IMG/VR virus record: IMGVR_UViG_3300043172_000099
Coordinates: 1-22,554 of that record
DNA length: 22,554 nt
Reading direction: 5' to 3' (one strand)
Origin: a virus
Shown piece after piece: positions 14,490 to 22,008 of the stretch (position 1 is the first letter of the stretch; each line of letters starts with the position of its first letter). The translations under genes were made by a program, and so were the position numbers. Under the pieces are notes generated by a model. The model had not been told where the DNA came from, did no database searches, and worked only from the letters and a program-made list of their open reading frames with translations.

Positions 14490-16093
14490 TCCTCAGCGCA
14501 AATGCGACGAAGTTTAATCGCGTCATGACGCGTGCGCTGAAACCCGTGCGGATGCTGGGTAGCGTCGTTAAAAAGGTCGGCAAAGCGATTGCGACATTCG
14601 GTGCGGTAGCGGCGGCGGGGGCGCTTGTCGGCATGACGCTGATGGTTCGTAAGTCGCTGGCAATGATTGACGCGACCGGAAAGCTAGCGGATCGCATTAA
14701 CAGCACCACCGAGTCTATCATTGGCCTGCGCCATGCGGCAGAGTTGGCGGGGGTTAGTGCGGGCGACATGGACAAGGCACTCGAAAAACTGATGCGGGGC
14801 ATAGGGGAGCTAGAAGATACGGCCGGGACAGCTTCGTTTGCTATTAAGGCAATGGGTCTCGATGCAAACGAATTGAAGAAACTCGGCGGCGCAGAGATGT
14901 TCCGCGAGATTGTAGAGGAATTGGGGAAGATCGAAAACGCGACGATGCGTAGCACGCGAGCCTATCAACTGTTTGGGCGCAAGGGCCAGGCATTGATTAA
15001 TCTTGTCCTTGGCGGTATTGAGGGACTAGATGCCGCGCGAGCCGACGCCGAAGCTATAGGCCTAATGTTCTCGCGCATCGACGCCAAGCAAGTAGAAATA
15101 GCTAACGATGCACTGTTCCGAATGAAGCAAAGCTTTGTTGCTATCGGGCAGCAGGCGGCTATCAAGCTTGCACCGCTGATTGCGGCAACTTCGGATCTGA
15201 TAACGAAGTGGGTGAGTCAAGCGAACATCGCTGAGTTTGTTGGCAAGATTGCCGGTGGTATCGAGAAGGTGATCCGGTGGGCAGTCCAGGCAATGGGGCG
15301 GGTGGTTTTGACATTGATTAGTGTGTTGGAGAAAGCTATCAGTGCGATCCCGCTGGTAGACCTTGATCTAACAGAGGAATGGTTGGCCGTATCGTCAACG
15401 TTCTTTACGGTGAATGAGCGCATGAAGCACGCATTTGACGGGGTGCGGGAAAAGGCGGAGGAGTTCACGGCGGCACTGAAAGACCAAAAGGCGAACGCGA
15501 TCACCCCACTACAGACCTCGATGATAGAACAGGTCGCAACGCTGCAGCGGCAGATCGACACATTCGGAATGTCGGCACAAGCGCTCCGGCTGTATACACT
15601 AGAGCAACAGGTGGCCGCCGGGGGGGCTGCGGGGCTGAGCGCAGCATTGCTAGAGCAGGTCACCGCACTCTACAAGCAACTCGACGCTTTGAAGGCGGCG
15701 GCAGAGATGCAGCGTAAGGGTGAGGCGTTGACTAAGGCGATGCGGACGCCGATGGAAACATACACGGCGGCACTGGCCGACTACAACGCGATGCTGGAAG
15801 CTGGCGTTATCAGTTGGGAAACGTACGGCCGGGCGGTTGCCAAGGCTCGTGGACAACTGGAAGGCGTTGTGCCGAAAGAGGTGGGCGCCCCGACCGCCCC
15901 GCGTGCCCTGGTCGCCGGATCGGCCGAAGAGATATCCATGCGGATTCGGCATACGATGGGTGGCGAGCGTGAGGACCAGTTGACCAGCATTGCCGAATCG
16001 GAAGAGCAGTCGGTTGACCTGCTAAGCCAGATTCAAAAGGAAATCACACGGGTGCGCGAGTCGCTGGAAGTTCCTGGAACGGTGGTGGTCTGA
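14459..16093 (+). CDS. Tail tape measure protein
   Basis: A 544-aa protein (522 aa if started at the ATG at 14525) that sets tail length and is ejected with DNA. The N-terminus TSIGKLAVILSANATKFNRVM and basic KKVGKAIATF stretch precede a hydrophobic segment at about residues 45-62. Long Ala/Glu helices follow (SAGDMDKALEKLMRGI, SRIDAKQVEIANDAL), with a second hydrophobic cluster near 280-305 and a C-terminal coiled coil. No peptidase or lysozyme domain is evident. At about 0.15 nm per residue this implies a tail near 80 nm. It overlaps the chaperone frame by 31 bases and ends in a TGATG overlap with the next gene. Confidence 0.85.
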   Translation: MATSIGKLAVILSANATKFNRVMTRALKPVRMLGSVVKKVGKAIATFGAVAAAGALVGMTLMVRKSLAMIDATGKLADRINSTTESIIGLRHAAELAGVSAGDMDKALEKLMRGIGELEDTAGTASFAIKAMGLDANELKKLGGAEMFREIVEELGKIENATMRSTRAYQLFGRKGQALINLVLGGIEGLDAARADAEAIGLMFSRIDAKQVEIANDALFRMKQSFVAIGQQAAIKLAPLIAATSDLITKWVSQANIAEFVGKIAGGIEKVIRWAVQAMGRVVLTLISVLEKAISAIPLVDLDLTEEWLAVSSTFFTVNERMKHAFDGVREKAEEFTAALKDQKANAITPLQTSMIEQVATLQRQIDTFGMSAQALRLYTLEQQVAAGGAAGLSAALLEQVTALYKQLDALKAAAEMQRKGEALTKAMRTPMETYTAALADYNAMLEAGVISWETYGRAVAKARGQLEGVVPKEVGAPTAPRALVAGSAEEISMRIRHTMGGEREDQLTSIAESEEQSVDLLSQIQKEITRVRESLEVPGTVVV

Positions 16094-17040
16094 TGGCTGA
16101 TACAATTGCGATTCACGAGACAACCAAGGGGGACCGAGCCGATAAGACCAGGGAGGGGCGCAATTACAATCGGTCGTTTCTGGTGATTCAGGAAGATGCC
16201 AACGAGGGCATCCTCGGGGCGCTCCAAGCACGCCTCGCGCTTGCAGACGAGAATGTCCGCATTGGCATTGAGCATCCCGACGATGACTTCGTGCGTTGCA
16301 CGAAAATTACAGCAACCCGGCGAGCGGGGACACGCTTTGCCTTTGATTTCACCTGTGAATACACGCACAGCAGTATACGCAGCGACGAGCAGGTAGATCT
16401 GCCAGAGTCACGCAACCCCGAGATATCGTTTGACCCGACCGTGTACATGGTGCCGATGCAGGAAGACCTATCCGATCCGCCGCGGCCGATTATCAACTCG
16501 GCGATGCAGGATTATGATCCGCCCCTAGAGATACCAGTGAGCCGCGCCCGAATGATGGTTGCACAAAACGAAAAGCACGTAACCGATGAATTCATGGCTC
16601 ATAAACTCTGGAGCTACAACAATACGATCAACAGTGACGCATGGTTTGGCGCGGACATCGGCACGCTGCGTGTGCGGTTGCGAGCGAGTAAGCGTTTCGA
16701 GAATGGTATCTGGTACTGGGCGGTCGAATACTCACTTGAAGAGGATGCACGTGGTTGGCAACGAGAGGGCAGAATTCTCGATGCTGGTTTCGAGGAGTTG
16801 GTGATAGATCGAGTCTTCGTGCGTTGGGGCGAACACGCGGGTGAATGGGTCGAAAAATTGTGGTACAGGTCGATCGTTGATGGAGATGGGCGCAAGATAT
16901 CCAACCCCGTACCACTTGACGGGGATGGTCATGCAATCGACCCACAAGACTTGAAGGATCACACGGTCGAGCCCTATTACCATCAGTTTATCGTGTACCA
17001 CGAGACGGCCTTCCTTGGCATGGGTATAAGGGTGTTATAA
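16093..17040 (+). CDS. Putative tail-tip protein (unassigned)
   Basis: A 315-aa acidic soluble protein immediately after the tape measure, the position normally held by a distal tail protein. The N-terminal third is charged (TTKGDRADKTREGRNYNRSF). The centre contains PRPIINSAMQDYDPPLEIPVSRARMMVAQNE and a NSDAWFGADIGTLRVRLRASKRFENGIWYWAVEY strand set. The stretch INSAMQDYDPP-E-PVSR resembles a tail protein type I associate with uncultured phages and Planctomycetota-linked prophages. I cannot name the family. The end, HQFIVYHETAFLGMGIRVL, is beta-like. The role as a Dit-like adaptor is inferred from position only. Both ends overlap neighbouring genes as TGATG and TAATG. Confidence 0.6.
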   Translation: MADTIAIHETTKGDRADKTREGRNYNRSFLVIQEDANEGILGALQARLALADENVRIGIEHPDDDFVRCTKITATRRAGTRFAFDFTCEYTHSSIRSDEQVDLPESRNPEISFDPTVYMVPMQEDLSDPPRPIINSAMQDYDPPLEIPVSRARMMVAQNEKHVTDEFMAHKLWSYNNTINSDAWFGADIGTLRVRLRASKRFENGIWYWAVEYSLEEDARGWQREGRILDAGFEELVIDRVFVRWGEHAGEWVEKLWYRSIVDGDGRKISNPVPLDGDGHAIDPQDLKDHTVEPYYHQFIVYHETAFLGMGIRVL

Positions 17041-17486
17041 TGCCACTGGGCCAGTTCTCCATGCCAGACGCGCGACGGATCGCCGATGCGACTCGGTGGG
17101 TAGAGGCCCATGGCCTGGAGTCACGCCAGCGGCGACGGGTGCCACGGTCGGGCGGGGATGCCCCCACGCTTGCGACTACCGCTCGCCTCGCGGGATACCT
17201 GGGAGAGATTCCGCCGTACTATGCCTTCCGTGGGTATCTCATCCCGGCGGTTGGCGCAATCGTGGACCCGATTCCATCTGAGGATGATTGGCTGACGCTC
17301 TATACGTGGCGGTGGCCGGGATATAAGGATCTGCGGTTTTGCGTACCTGGCATTCCATTCGGTTTTGTAGGCGACAGCGATGTACCTGTCGCACGCCAGT
17401 TGGTTTGGAATGCTGGCCTAAACACAGCCGACCGAGTGTGGTTTGTGGACTTGACCTTTAATGGTTACTGTGTGGGTGTAAGCTAA
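17040..17486 (+). CDS. Hypothetical tail-region protein with ADARRIA-type N-terminus
   Basis: A 148-aa protein with TAATG overlaps at both ends, so it belongs to the same translationally coupled series. The N-terminus, FSMPDARRIADATRWVEAHG, followed by a basic, Arg-rich linker (RQRRRVPRSGG), looks like short virion proteins common in phages of uncultured bacteria. The rest is hydrophobic and aromatic with GEIPPYYAFRGYLIPAVGAI, LYTWRWPGYKDLRFCVPG and a closing FVDLTFNGYCVGVS strand, probably a beta domain. Two cysteines are present. The function is unknown; a tail-tip linker or adaptor is a guess from position. Confidence 0.55.
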   Translation: MPLGQFSMPDARRIADATRWVEAHGLESRQRRRVPRSGGDAPTLATTARLAGYLGEIPPYYAFRGYLIPAVGAIVDPIPSEDDWLTLYTWRWPGYKDLRFCVPGIPFGFVGDSDVPVARQLVWNAGLNTADRVWFVDLTFNGYCVGVS

Positions 17487-17914
17487 TGCCGCAGCTACCA
17501 CCCAAAGAAGCCATTGGTCCGCCGCCACCCGAGCCCGACCCGTTCCCCACGCTGGCGAGGTGCTGGCAGCTTGAACGGCTACCGGAGGAGTTCTTTGTTT
17601 TAGCGGCTGGGTACAACACGGCGTTGGCTGGCTCCTGCGAGCCGTGGCCGGACCCGATGCCACCCTGGCAGTACGTCCGTCCGTTTGTGCATTTGCGGGA
17701 ATGTCTACAGTTTGAAGCCGAGTATCAAGAGAACGAGACAGACGTGGCGACGGTCGCGAAGTGTGGCCCGAACATGCGCAGCGTACGTGGCACGCCGCGC
17801 GTCGTCGCTGGACAGTTGGTTGACATTGAATACGTGGAGTTACCGCGCCGCGACTACGATACGTGGATCTATTACAGGTATCGGGGCCGGGCGCCTGTGT
17901 ACGGTGTAGGCTGA
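17486..17914 (+). CDS. Hypothetical tail-region protein, four cysteines
   Basis: A 142-aa protein with a very Pro-rich first 25 residues (PPPPEPDPFP). Four cysteines follow, in ARCWQLE, GSCEPWPD, LRECLQFE and AKCGPNMR. The C-terminal half contains alternating polar and hydrophobic residues (RVVAGQLVDIEYVELPRRDYDTWIYYRYRG), a probable beta hairpin set. The motif CGPN is repeated in the larger neighbour (RGCGPNRS), which could reflect a shared metal-binding or disulfide unit. I do not recognise a family. TAATG and TGATG overlaps suggest coupled translation with both neighbours. Confidence 0.5.
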   Translation: MPQLPPKEAIGPPPPEPDPFPTLARCWQLERLPEEFFVLAAGYNTALAGSCEPWPDPMPPWQYVRPFVHLRECLQFEAEYQENETDVATVAKCGPNMRSVRGTPRVVAGQLVDIEYVELPRRDYDTWIYYRYRGRAPVYGVG

Positions 17915-19308
17915 TGCCGCGCGTTAGCACAATACATCAGGAGGGGCATACCGATGTTCACGGCCCCAACGTGCACTGTCAGGGGGAATTCGTCGGCGCA
18001 CCACCGCATTGTGATCACGTCATTCCGATGCCAAACGTACCCACCTACGCGCATCGCCGCAAGTTCATTCTGCGATACACCGAGGAACACCAGAACCGAA
18101 TTGAACTCATACTGGAAACGGACGACCCCGAGCAGCACGCTTGCGGGGGAACGTCCTGGACGTTCGATCAGGTTATCTGTGCTGATGAGTTGATGCCGGT
18201 CACGATAGACCACGAAACCGGCGCAATGACCGGGCTTCTCACGAATCGCTACAAGATGCCGACGACCTATCGGCCGGGTTATAACAACCTTTCCGGCGAG
18301 TGGTTGTGCCAGCCATGCTGCAATGGACGCCCGCCGACGCGGATGGTTGTTCCTCTGCTACGCATCATCGACCAGGTAGGACAAGTCATCCACATTCGGC
18401 TATCCGGCTCTGTTCCGCGTGCCGGCAAATGGAACGGAAGCGGGCCAGGCATCGACGATGTGGCCTTGCGATTCAGTTCGGTTGACGTGTACAGCGACCA
18501 GCTCGAAATATATCAATCGTTCTGGGGACATGATGTAAGCGAACCTAACCCGTACTGTCAGTTGCGGCCGATCCCCGAAAGTACGCGCGACCTGTGGATT
18601 CCCGTACGCTACTGCGATCAAGTCATCGACATGTGGGAGTGGTCGCCGGGAGATGATTTTCCCGACTGCACGGACGGGTATCAGCGCTGGTGGTGGCAGG
18701 GGCAGCCTTGGAACCCGGTAGCGTCAGAGCATCGTGGATATTCTCTCACCATCACTGCCGAGCTGGTGCATGAGGGGTTCACTGGCGCATCACTCGATCA
18801 CCCGCAACTACCTGCCGACGATGTTTTCAAGATGCCTGGGCCTGGGCTGGGTTCTGGTGGCGGTAATTGGCGACCAGGCGCCGGGCATGTCATCGACACC
18901 ATCGATATCCCGCGTGGCGTAACAACTGAGCAGCTTCGCGCGTGGTTCTGGTCGGACGAGGGTATGCGGGTTCGTTCGCTTGATAGAAGCGGGCCATCCC
19001 CGCCCGAGATTGTAGACCCACTGAAGATAGCATTGCCTGGCGAGCCGGAGCGCTTCGTGCCGGGGAAGCCATCACGCGGCTGTGGCCCGAACCGGAGTAG
19101 TGACGCGCAGCCGCCGTCGTTGCCGGTGCCAGGTGAATGCCTTGGGTGTTCTGCCTTTACGACGCTAGACTATGGTTGGCCAGCGTGCCGACAGATATTG
19201 AAAACAGACACGGCGTGCCCATGCAATCTGCGATGGGCCGACGCTGTGCAAGGTCGCGGCCCTCTGCCAGAGGACTGCTCACTGCGAAGGAAACGCGATG
19301 CCTGCTGA
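17914..19308 (+). CDS. Large Cys-rich tail-region protein
   Basis: A 464-aa protein with 18 cysteines, unusually many for a cytoplasmically assembled phage protein. Notable pairs are LCQPCCNG (about residue 132), ECLGCSAF (about 411) and ACPCNLRW (about 436), with a terminal Cys. The middle is rich in Trp, Asp and Gly (YQRWWWQGQPWNPV) and contains PIPESTRDLWIPVRYCDQ. These features could mean bound zinc or disulfides formed outside the cell. I chose the ATG at 17914 because it overlaps the previous stop as TGATG. An earlier in-frame start at 17863 would overlap the upstream gene by 51 bases. No enzyme motif was seen. A tail-tip or baseplate role is plausible from position. Confidence 0.6.
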   Translation: MPRVSTIHQEGHTDVHGPNVHCQGEFVGAPPHCDHVIPMPNVPTYAHRRKFILRYTEEHQNRIELILETDDPEQHACGGTSWTFDQVICADELMPVTIDHETGAMTGLLTNRYKMPTTYRPGYNNLSGEWLCQPCCNGRPPTRMVVPLLRIIDQVGQVIHIRLSGSVPRAGKWNGSGPGIDDVALRFSSVDVYSDQLEIYQSFWGHDVSEPNPYCQLRPIPESTRDLWIPVRYCDQVIDMWEWSPGDDFPDCTDGYQRWWWQGQPWNPVASEHRGYSLTITAELVHEGFTGASLDHPQLPADDVFKMPGPGLGSGGGNWRPGAGHVIDTIDIPRGVTTEQLRAWFWSDEGMRVRSLDRSGPSPPEIVDPLKIALPGEPERFVPGKPSRGCGPNRSSDAQPPSLPVPGECLGCSAFTTLDYGWPACRQILKTDTACPCNLRWADAVQGRGPLPEDCSLRRKRDAC

Positions 19309-20158
19309 AACCAAAGTGCTCGTCAACGACATCGACAATGATCTGACGAACGTGGCCAACTGGGATACCGGCAACGCGTTTACGACGGGCGACACGCTGA
19401 TAATTTCGGATGGCGATTACGTCATTACTGACAACATGGACCTGTCGGCGTCAATAAACGACCTCACAATCCACGTTGAAGAGCAGTTCACCGGGCAGAT
19501 CGGCACCAGCAGTCTGCCGCTCAAGATTGGCGGCACAGCTACGGCACTGTTCTATAACGGTTCGGGCTGCAAGAATTTCCATATAAATGCCACGATGTCG
19601 GAGTGCTATATCTTGGGCACGCATCCCGATCCTGACAGCTTCACGATCGAGGGCGGGACGACTACCGCGTTGTTCTGCCACGGCGGGGCCGGGGCCACGC
19701 TGCGGGCGGCTGGGACGTATACGACAGTGATTGTCGATGGTGCGACGGCGGACTTGAACATCGAGAACGGCAATACCATTGCGACGATCCGCGTCCCGGT
19801 TGGCATTGCGCGCAGCGCAACGCTTATCACGACGAGCCATCTCGGGAATGGGCATCTGTACCTGACTGGTGCGAGCAAGACGTATGTGACGGTCAATCTT
19901 GAATCGCCGGGAGCGAGGCTCTATCTGCATTGCCCGCTCTCTGTAATCACAAAGATCAATGCTTGGGCGGGCACGGTGGACGGTCGCAAGGGCAACAAGA
20001 AGATTACGGTCACGAACGCCGATGCGTACAGTCAAGCAACATTGATGTACGGGGGGCACATCGTCGAGGCGAACGCGGCTAATTTGTTCGGTGGCGCGAG
20101 ATACAGCGGCTATGGCTCGGCTGATCGGAAGTCGCCGATGGGAGGTGTTCCGGGCTAA
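19298..20158 (+). CDS. Putative beta-solenoid tail protein
   Basis: A 286-aa Thr/Gly/Ile-rich protein of a kind I recognise from phages of uncultured bacteria. It opens with KVLVNDIDNDLTNVANWDTGNAF, a TLIISDGDYVITDNMDLS strand pair and the phrase TGQIGTSSLPLKIGG, then runs through repeated short strands (TIEGGTTTALFCHGGAGATLRAAGTYTTVIVDG) and LTGASKTYVTVNLESPGARLYL, consistent with a parallel beta-solenoid. Such proteins are found near tail fibres and may contact host surfaces. No catalytic motif can be placed. The start overlaps the Cys-rich gene by 11 bases and the end overlaps the next gene as TAATG. The specific host target is unknown. Confidence 0.55.
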   Translation: MPAETKVLVNDIDNDLTNVANWDTGNAFTTGDTLIISDGDYVITDNMDLSASINDLTIHVEEQFTGQIGTSSLPLKIGGTATALFYNGSGCKNFHINATMSECYILGTHPDPDSFTIEGGTTTALFCHGGAGATLRAAGTYTTVIVDGATADLNIENGNTIATIRVPVGIARSATLITTSHLGNGHLYLTGASKTYVTVNLESPGARLYLHCPLSVITKINAWAGTVDGRKGNKKITVTNADAYSQATLMYGGHIVEANAANLFGGARYSGYGSADRKSPMGGVPG

Positions 20159-20613
20159 TGCCAACTATGTATGGCGATTCTGGCACAGTTCGGATGCACC
20201 GCGATTCAGCGGGCGGTGGCATGTCGCGCTTGCGATGCCACTACGAGACGGACTCCGACGGATACGCTTCGATGTCTCTGCCGTTCGCGATCGTTGGCAC
20301 GCTGGTCCGGTTCTCGTCGCGTTGCCCGGCGCGTGCATCTCCGCTGACCGGGTTCGTGCGGGTGTTGCTAATCGACGAGTGGGGTGTGGATCAGTTGGAT
20401 GGACTCTGTACGCAGCTTGATCCCGACGGTAGCGAAGACGGGCCGCTCTACCTCGATCTCGACGGCTCCGACCGGCGGCGCCCGCTGTTGTCGCTGAGAC
20501 CGCGCCGGATATTATTCGATCGATCGGCGACGGCTCCGAAGGAAATTGTTGGCGTATTCGATTTGTACTGGTCCGCGGCGGTACAATGCCCGGCGGTGAA
20601 CCTGATAGCGTAG
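20158..20613 (+). CDS. Hypothetical small virion protein, possible beta sandwich
   Basis: A 151-aa protein with an overlapping TAATG start. The first 25 residues are Gly/Arg/Met-rich. The remainder shows alternating strands: HYETDSDGYASMSLPFAIVGTLVRFSSRC, PLTGFVRVLLIDEWGVDQLDGL, an Asp-rich loop, RRRPLLSLRPRRILFDRSAT and a closing IVGVFDLYW. The order, with a SDGYAS start and a DEWGVDxLDGL middle, resembles small beta-sandwich virion proteins of uncultured phages. It may be a distant relative of the protein at 9866-10219. Three cysteines are present and no signal is seen. Function unknown. Confidence 0.5.
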   Translation: MPTMYGDSGTVRMHRDSAGGGMSRLRCHYETDSDGYASMSLPFAIVGTLVRFSSRCPARASPLTGFVRVLLIDEWGVDQLDGLCTQLDPDGSEDGPLYLDLDGSDRRRPLLSLRPRRILFDRSATAPKEIVGVFDLYWSAAVQCPAVNLIA

Positions 20614-20625
20614 AGGAGTAATATC

Positions 20626-20946
20626 GTGCCTGATATCACCGACCCCGTTGTAATCGCGTACCTCACCCTCCGTGTACGACCCCGCGCCGAGCAGATTCGG
20701 GCGCTGCTGCACCGACTCCAGGACGACCGCGACGAACTGCTGGCCGAGAATATTCTCGACCAGGTGCCCGACACCGATGACCTGATCGACGACAACCGAG
20801 AGCCTGGCGTTGCCCAACTCACGGGCGCCGAGTTTCGGCAGATCGTGCTGGGGCGCTACAACGAGCTGCTGAGTATCCTGGAAGCGGCTGGCGCCATGGA
20901 CCCGATCATCAAGGCGTGTGTGCGTCCGCTGGACGTCACGCTGTAG
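20626..20946 (+). CDS. Hypothetical helical protein with GTG start
   Basis: A 106-aa protein starting at GTG (20626), chosen because AGAGGAG lies at 20612-20618, seven bases upstream. It is almost entirely helical: TDPVVIAYLTLRVRPRAEQIRALLHRLQDDRDELLAENILDQ, an acidic loop (VPDTDDLIDD) and a second helix pair (AEFRQIVLGRYNELLSILEAAGAMD). One cysteine occurs near the end. The protein could be a small tail accessory or a regulator; I do not recognise it. It ends nine bases before the beta-helix gene. Confidence 0.5.
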   Translation: MPDITDPVVIAYLTLRVRPRAEQIRALLHRLQDDRDELLAENILDQVPDTDDLIDDNREPGVAQLTGAEFRQIVLGRYNELLSILEAAGAMDPIIKACVRPLDVTL

Positions 20947-20955
20947 GGGCCTGCA

Positions 20956-22008
20956 ATGGTGAACTATTGGGCCACGAACGCGGGAGCCGGCACGAAGGCA
21001 GGCACGTCGCTCGGCAACGCGGCTGTTACTGATCCCGCTGATGCCAACGACATCTGGACTATCATCAACGCTTCTGGTGCTCCGGCGGACGACACCACCG
21101 TTAAGCTCTGCGGGGATGCCGCGATCACCGCGACCTGCACAATTACCCAAGACGCCACGGACACCCACAAAATCATCATTCAGGGCCGCAACGCTGGGGA
21201 CACAGCGGACGCCAAGGTGACTATTGACGCCGGCGGCGGGGCCTTCCCGATCTTCAACTTTACAGCCGCCGACTTCTGGGAGATCCGCCAGGTTTACGCC
21301 TACAACACCAGCAAAGGGGCCGGCAACAACGGGTTCACCGTTGGTGCCAACGCGGACTATGTGTCATTCTATGGCTGTGAGATTTCCGACTGTTACCGGG
21401 GAATCGAATTTAGCGGCTCCTCTGGTTACGGCCGAGTGTTGTCCTGTCACGCCCACGACAACGGTAGCGGCGGGTTCCTCGGAGCCCTGACTACGTTGTG
21501 GTCGAATTCTCAGGCCATCGACAACGGGGGCGACGGGTTCTATCGCGGTGTAGCCGTGGATTGCCTGGCCGACAACAACGCCGATGGCTTTAGACAGTGT
21601 CTGGGTGCTCTACGCGTTGTGGCCTACGGCAACTCAGGGGATGGGATCGAAGCGGCGGCTGACTCCAACTGCATCATCGTCGATAGCATCGTCGAAGCTA
21701 ATGGTGCATTCGGGGCCAACGTCTCGGCGGATGCGACTGCGTATCTGCTGCGGGTGGCCTCTAAATCCAACACCTCGGGGCGCATCAGCGGCGACAACTA
21801 CATCGACGTGGACGGCATCGAGTACACAGTGACGGCGTTTCTTAACGCCGCCGCCGGTGACTTCTCGCTGAACCGTCTGGCTGGCGGCGGGGCCATGCTT
21901 CGGGGGATTGCACGGGTCTTCCCAGACGGTTTGACGACAGGCTATGACTCACTCGGCATAGCTGGATCTCGGCCGGGCACACCCAATAAGAACGGAGGGC
22001 GGCAGTAA
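20956..22008 (+). CDS. Tailspike candidate, right-handed beta-helix protein
   Basis: A 350-aa protein with strong beta-helix character. From about residue 70 it has regular strand-turn units rich in Asn, Gly and Asp: KIIIQGRNAGD, NNGFTVGANADYVSFYGCEISDCYRGIEFSGSS, LSCHAHDNGSGGFL, SNSQAIDNGGDGFY, VVAYGNSGDGIEAAADSNCIIVDSIVEANG. This is the pattern of pectate-lyase-like proteins, which in phages serve as tailspikes or receptor-binding proteins. Catalytic residues cannot be located, so no enzyme activity is claimed. The protein is short for a spike, so it may be one part of a larger fibre. It starts nine bases after the helical gene and ends in a TAATG overlap with the last gene. Confidence 0.65.
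   Translation: MVNYWATNAGAGTKAGTSLGNAAVTDPADANDIWTIINASGAPADDTTVKLCGDAAITATCTITQDATDTHKIIIQGRNAGDTADAKVTIDAGGGAFPIFNFTAADFWEIRQVYAYNTSKGAGNNGFTVGANADYVSFYGCEISDCYRGIEFSGSSGYGRVLSCHAHDNGSGGFLGALTTLWSNSQAIDNGGDGFYRGVAVDCLADNNADGFRQCLGALRVVAYGNSGDGIEAAADSNCIIVDSIVEANGAFGANVSADATAYLLRVASKSNTSGRISGDNYIDVDGIEYTVTAFLNAAAGDFSLNRLAGGGAMLRGIARVFPDGLTTGYDSLGIAGSRPGTPNKNGGRQ

Noticed and set aside
11430-16106. 15-base identical start regions of the genes at 11431 and 16093
   Set aside because: Both encode MADTI after a Shine-Dalgarno-like context; similarity stops after these codons, so chance or common start preference is more likely than homology.
19451-20164. 237-aa open frame on the minus strand
   Set aside because: It lies entirely across the beta-solenoid gene, is Arg-rich as expected for antisense of a GC-rich gene, has no family resemblance, and all neighbours are on the plus strand.
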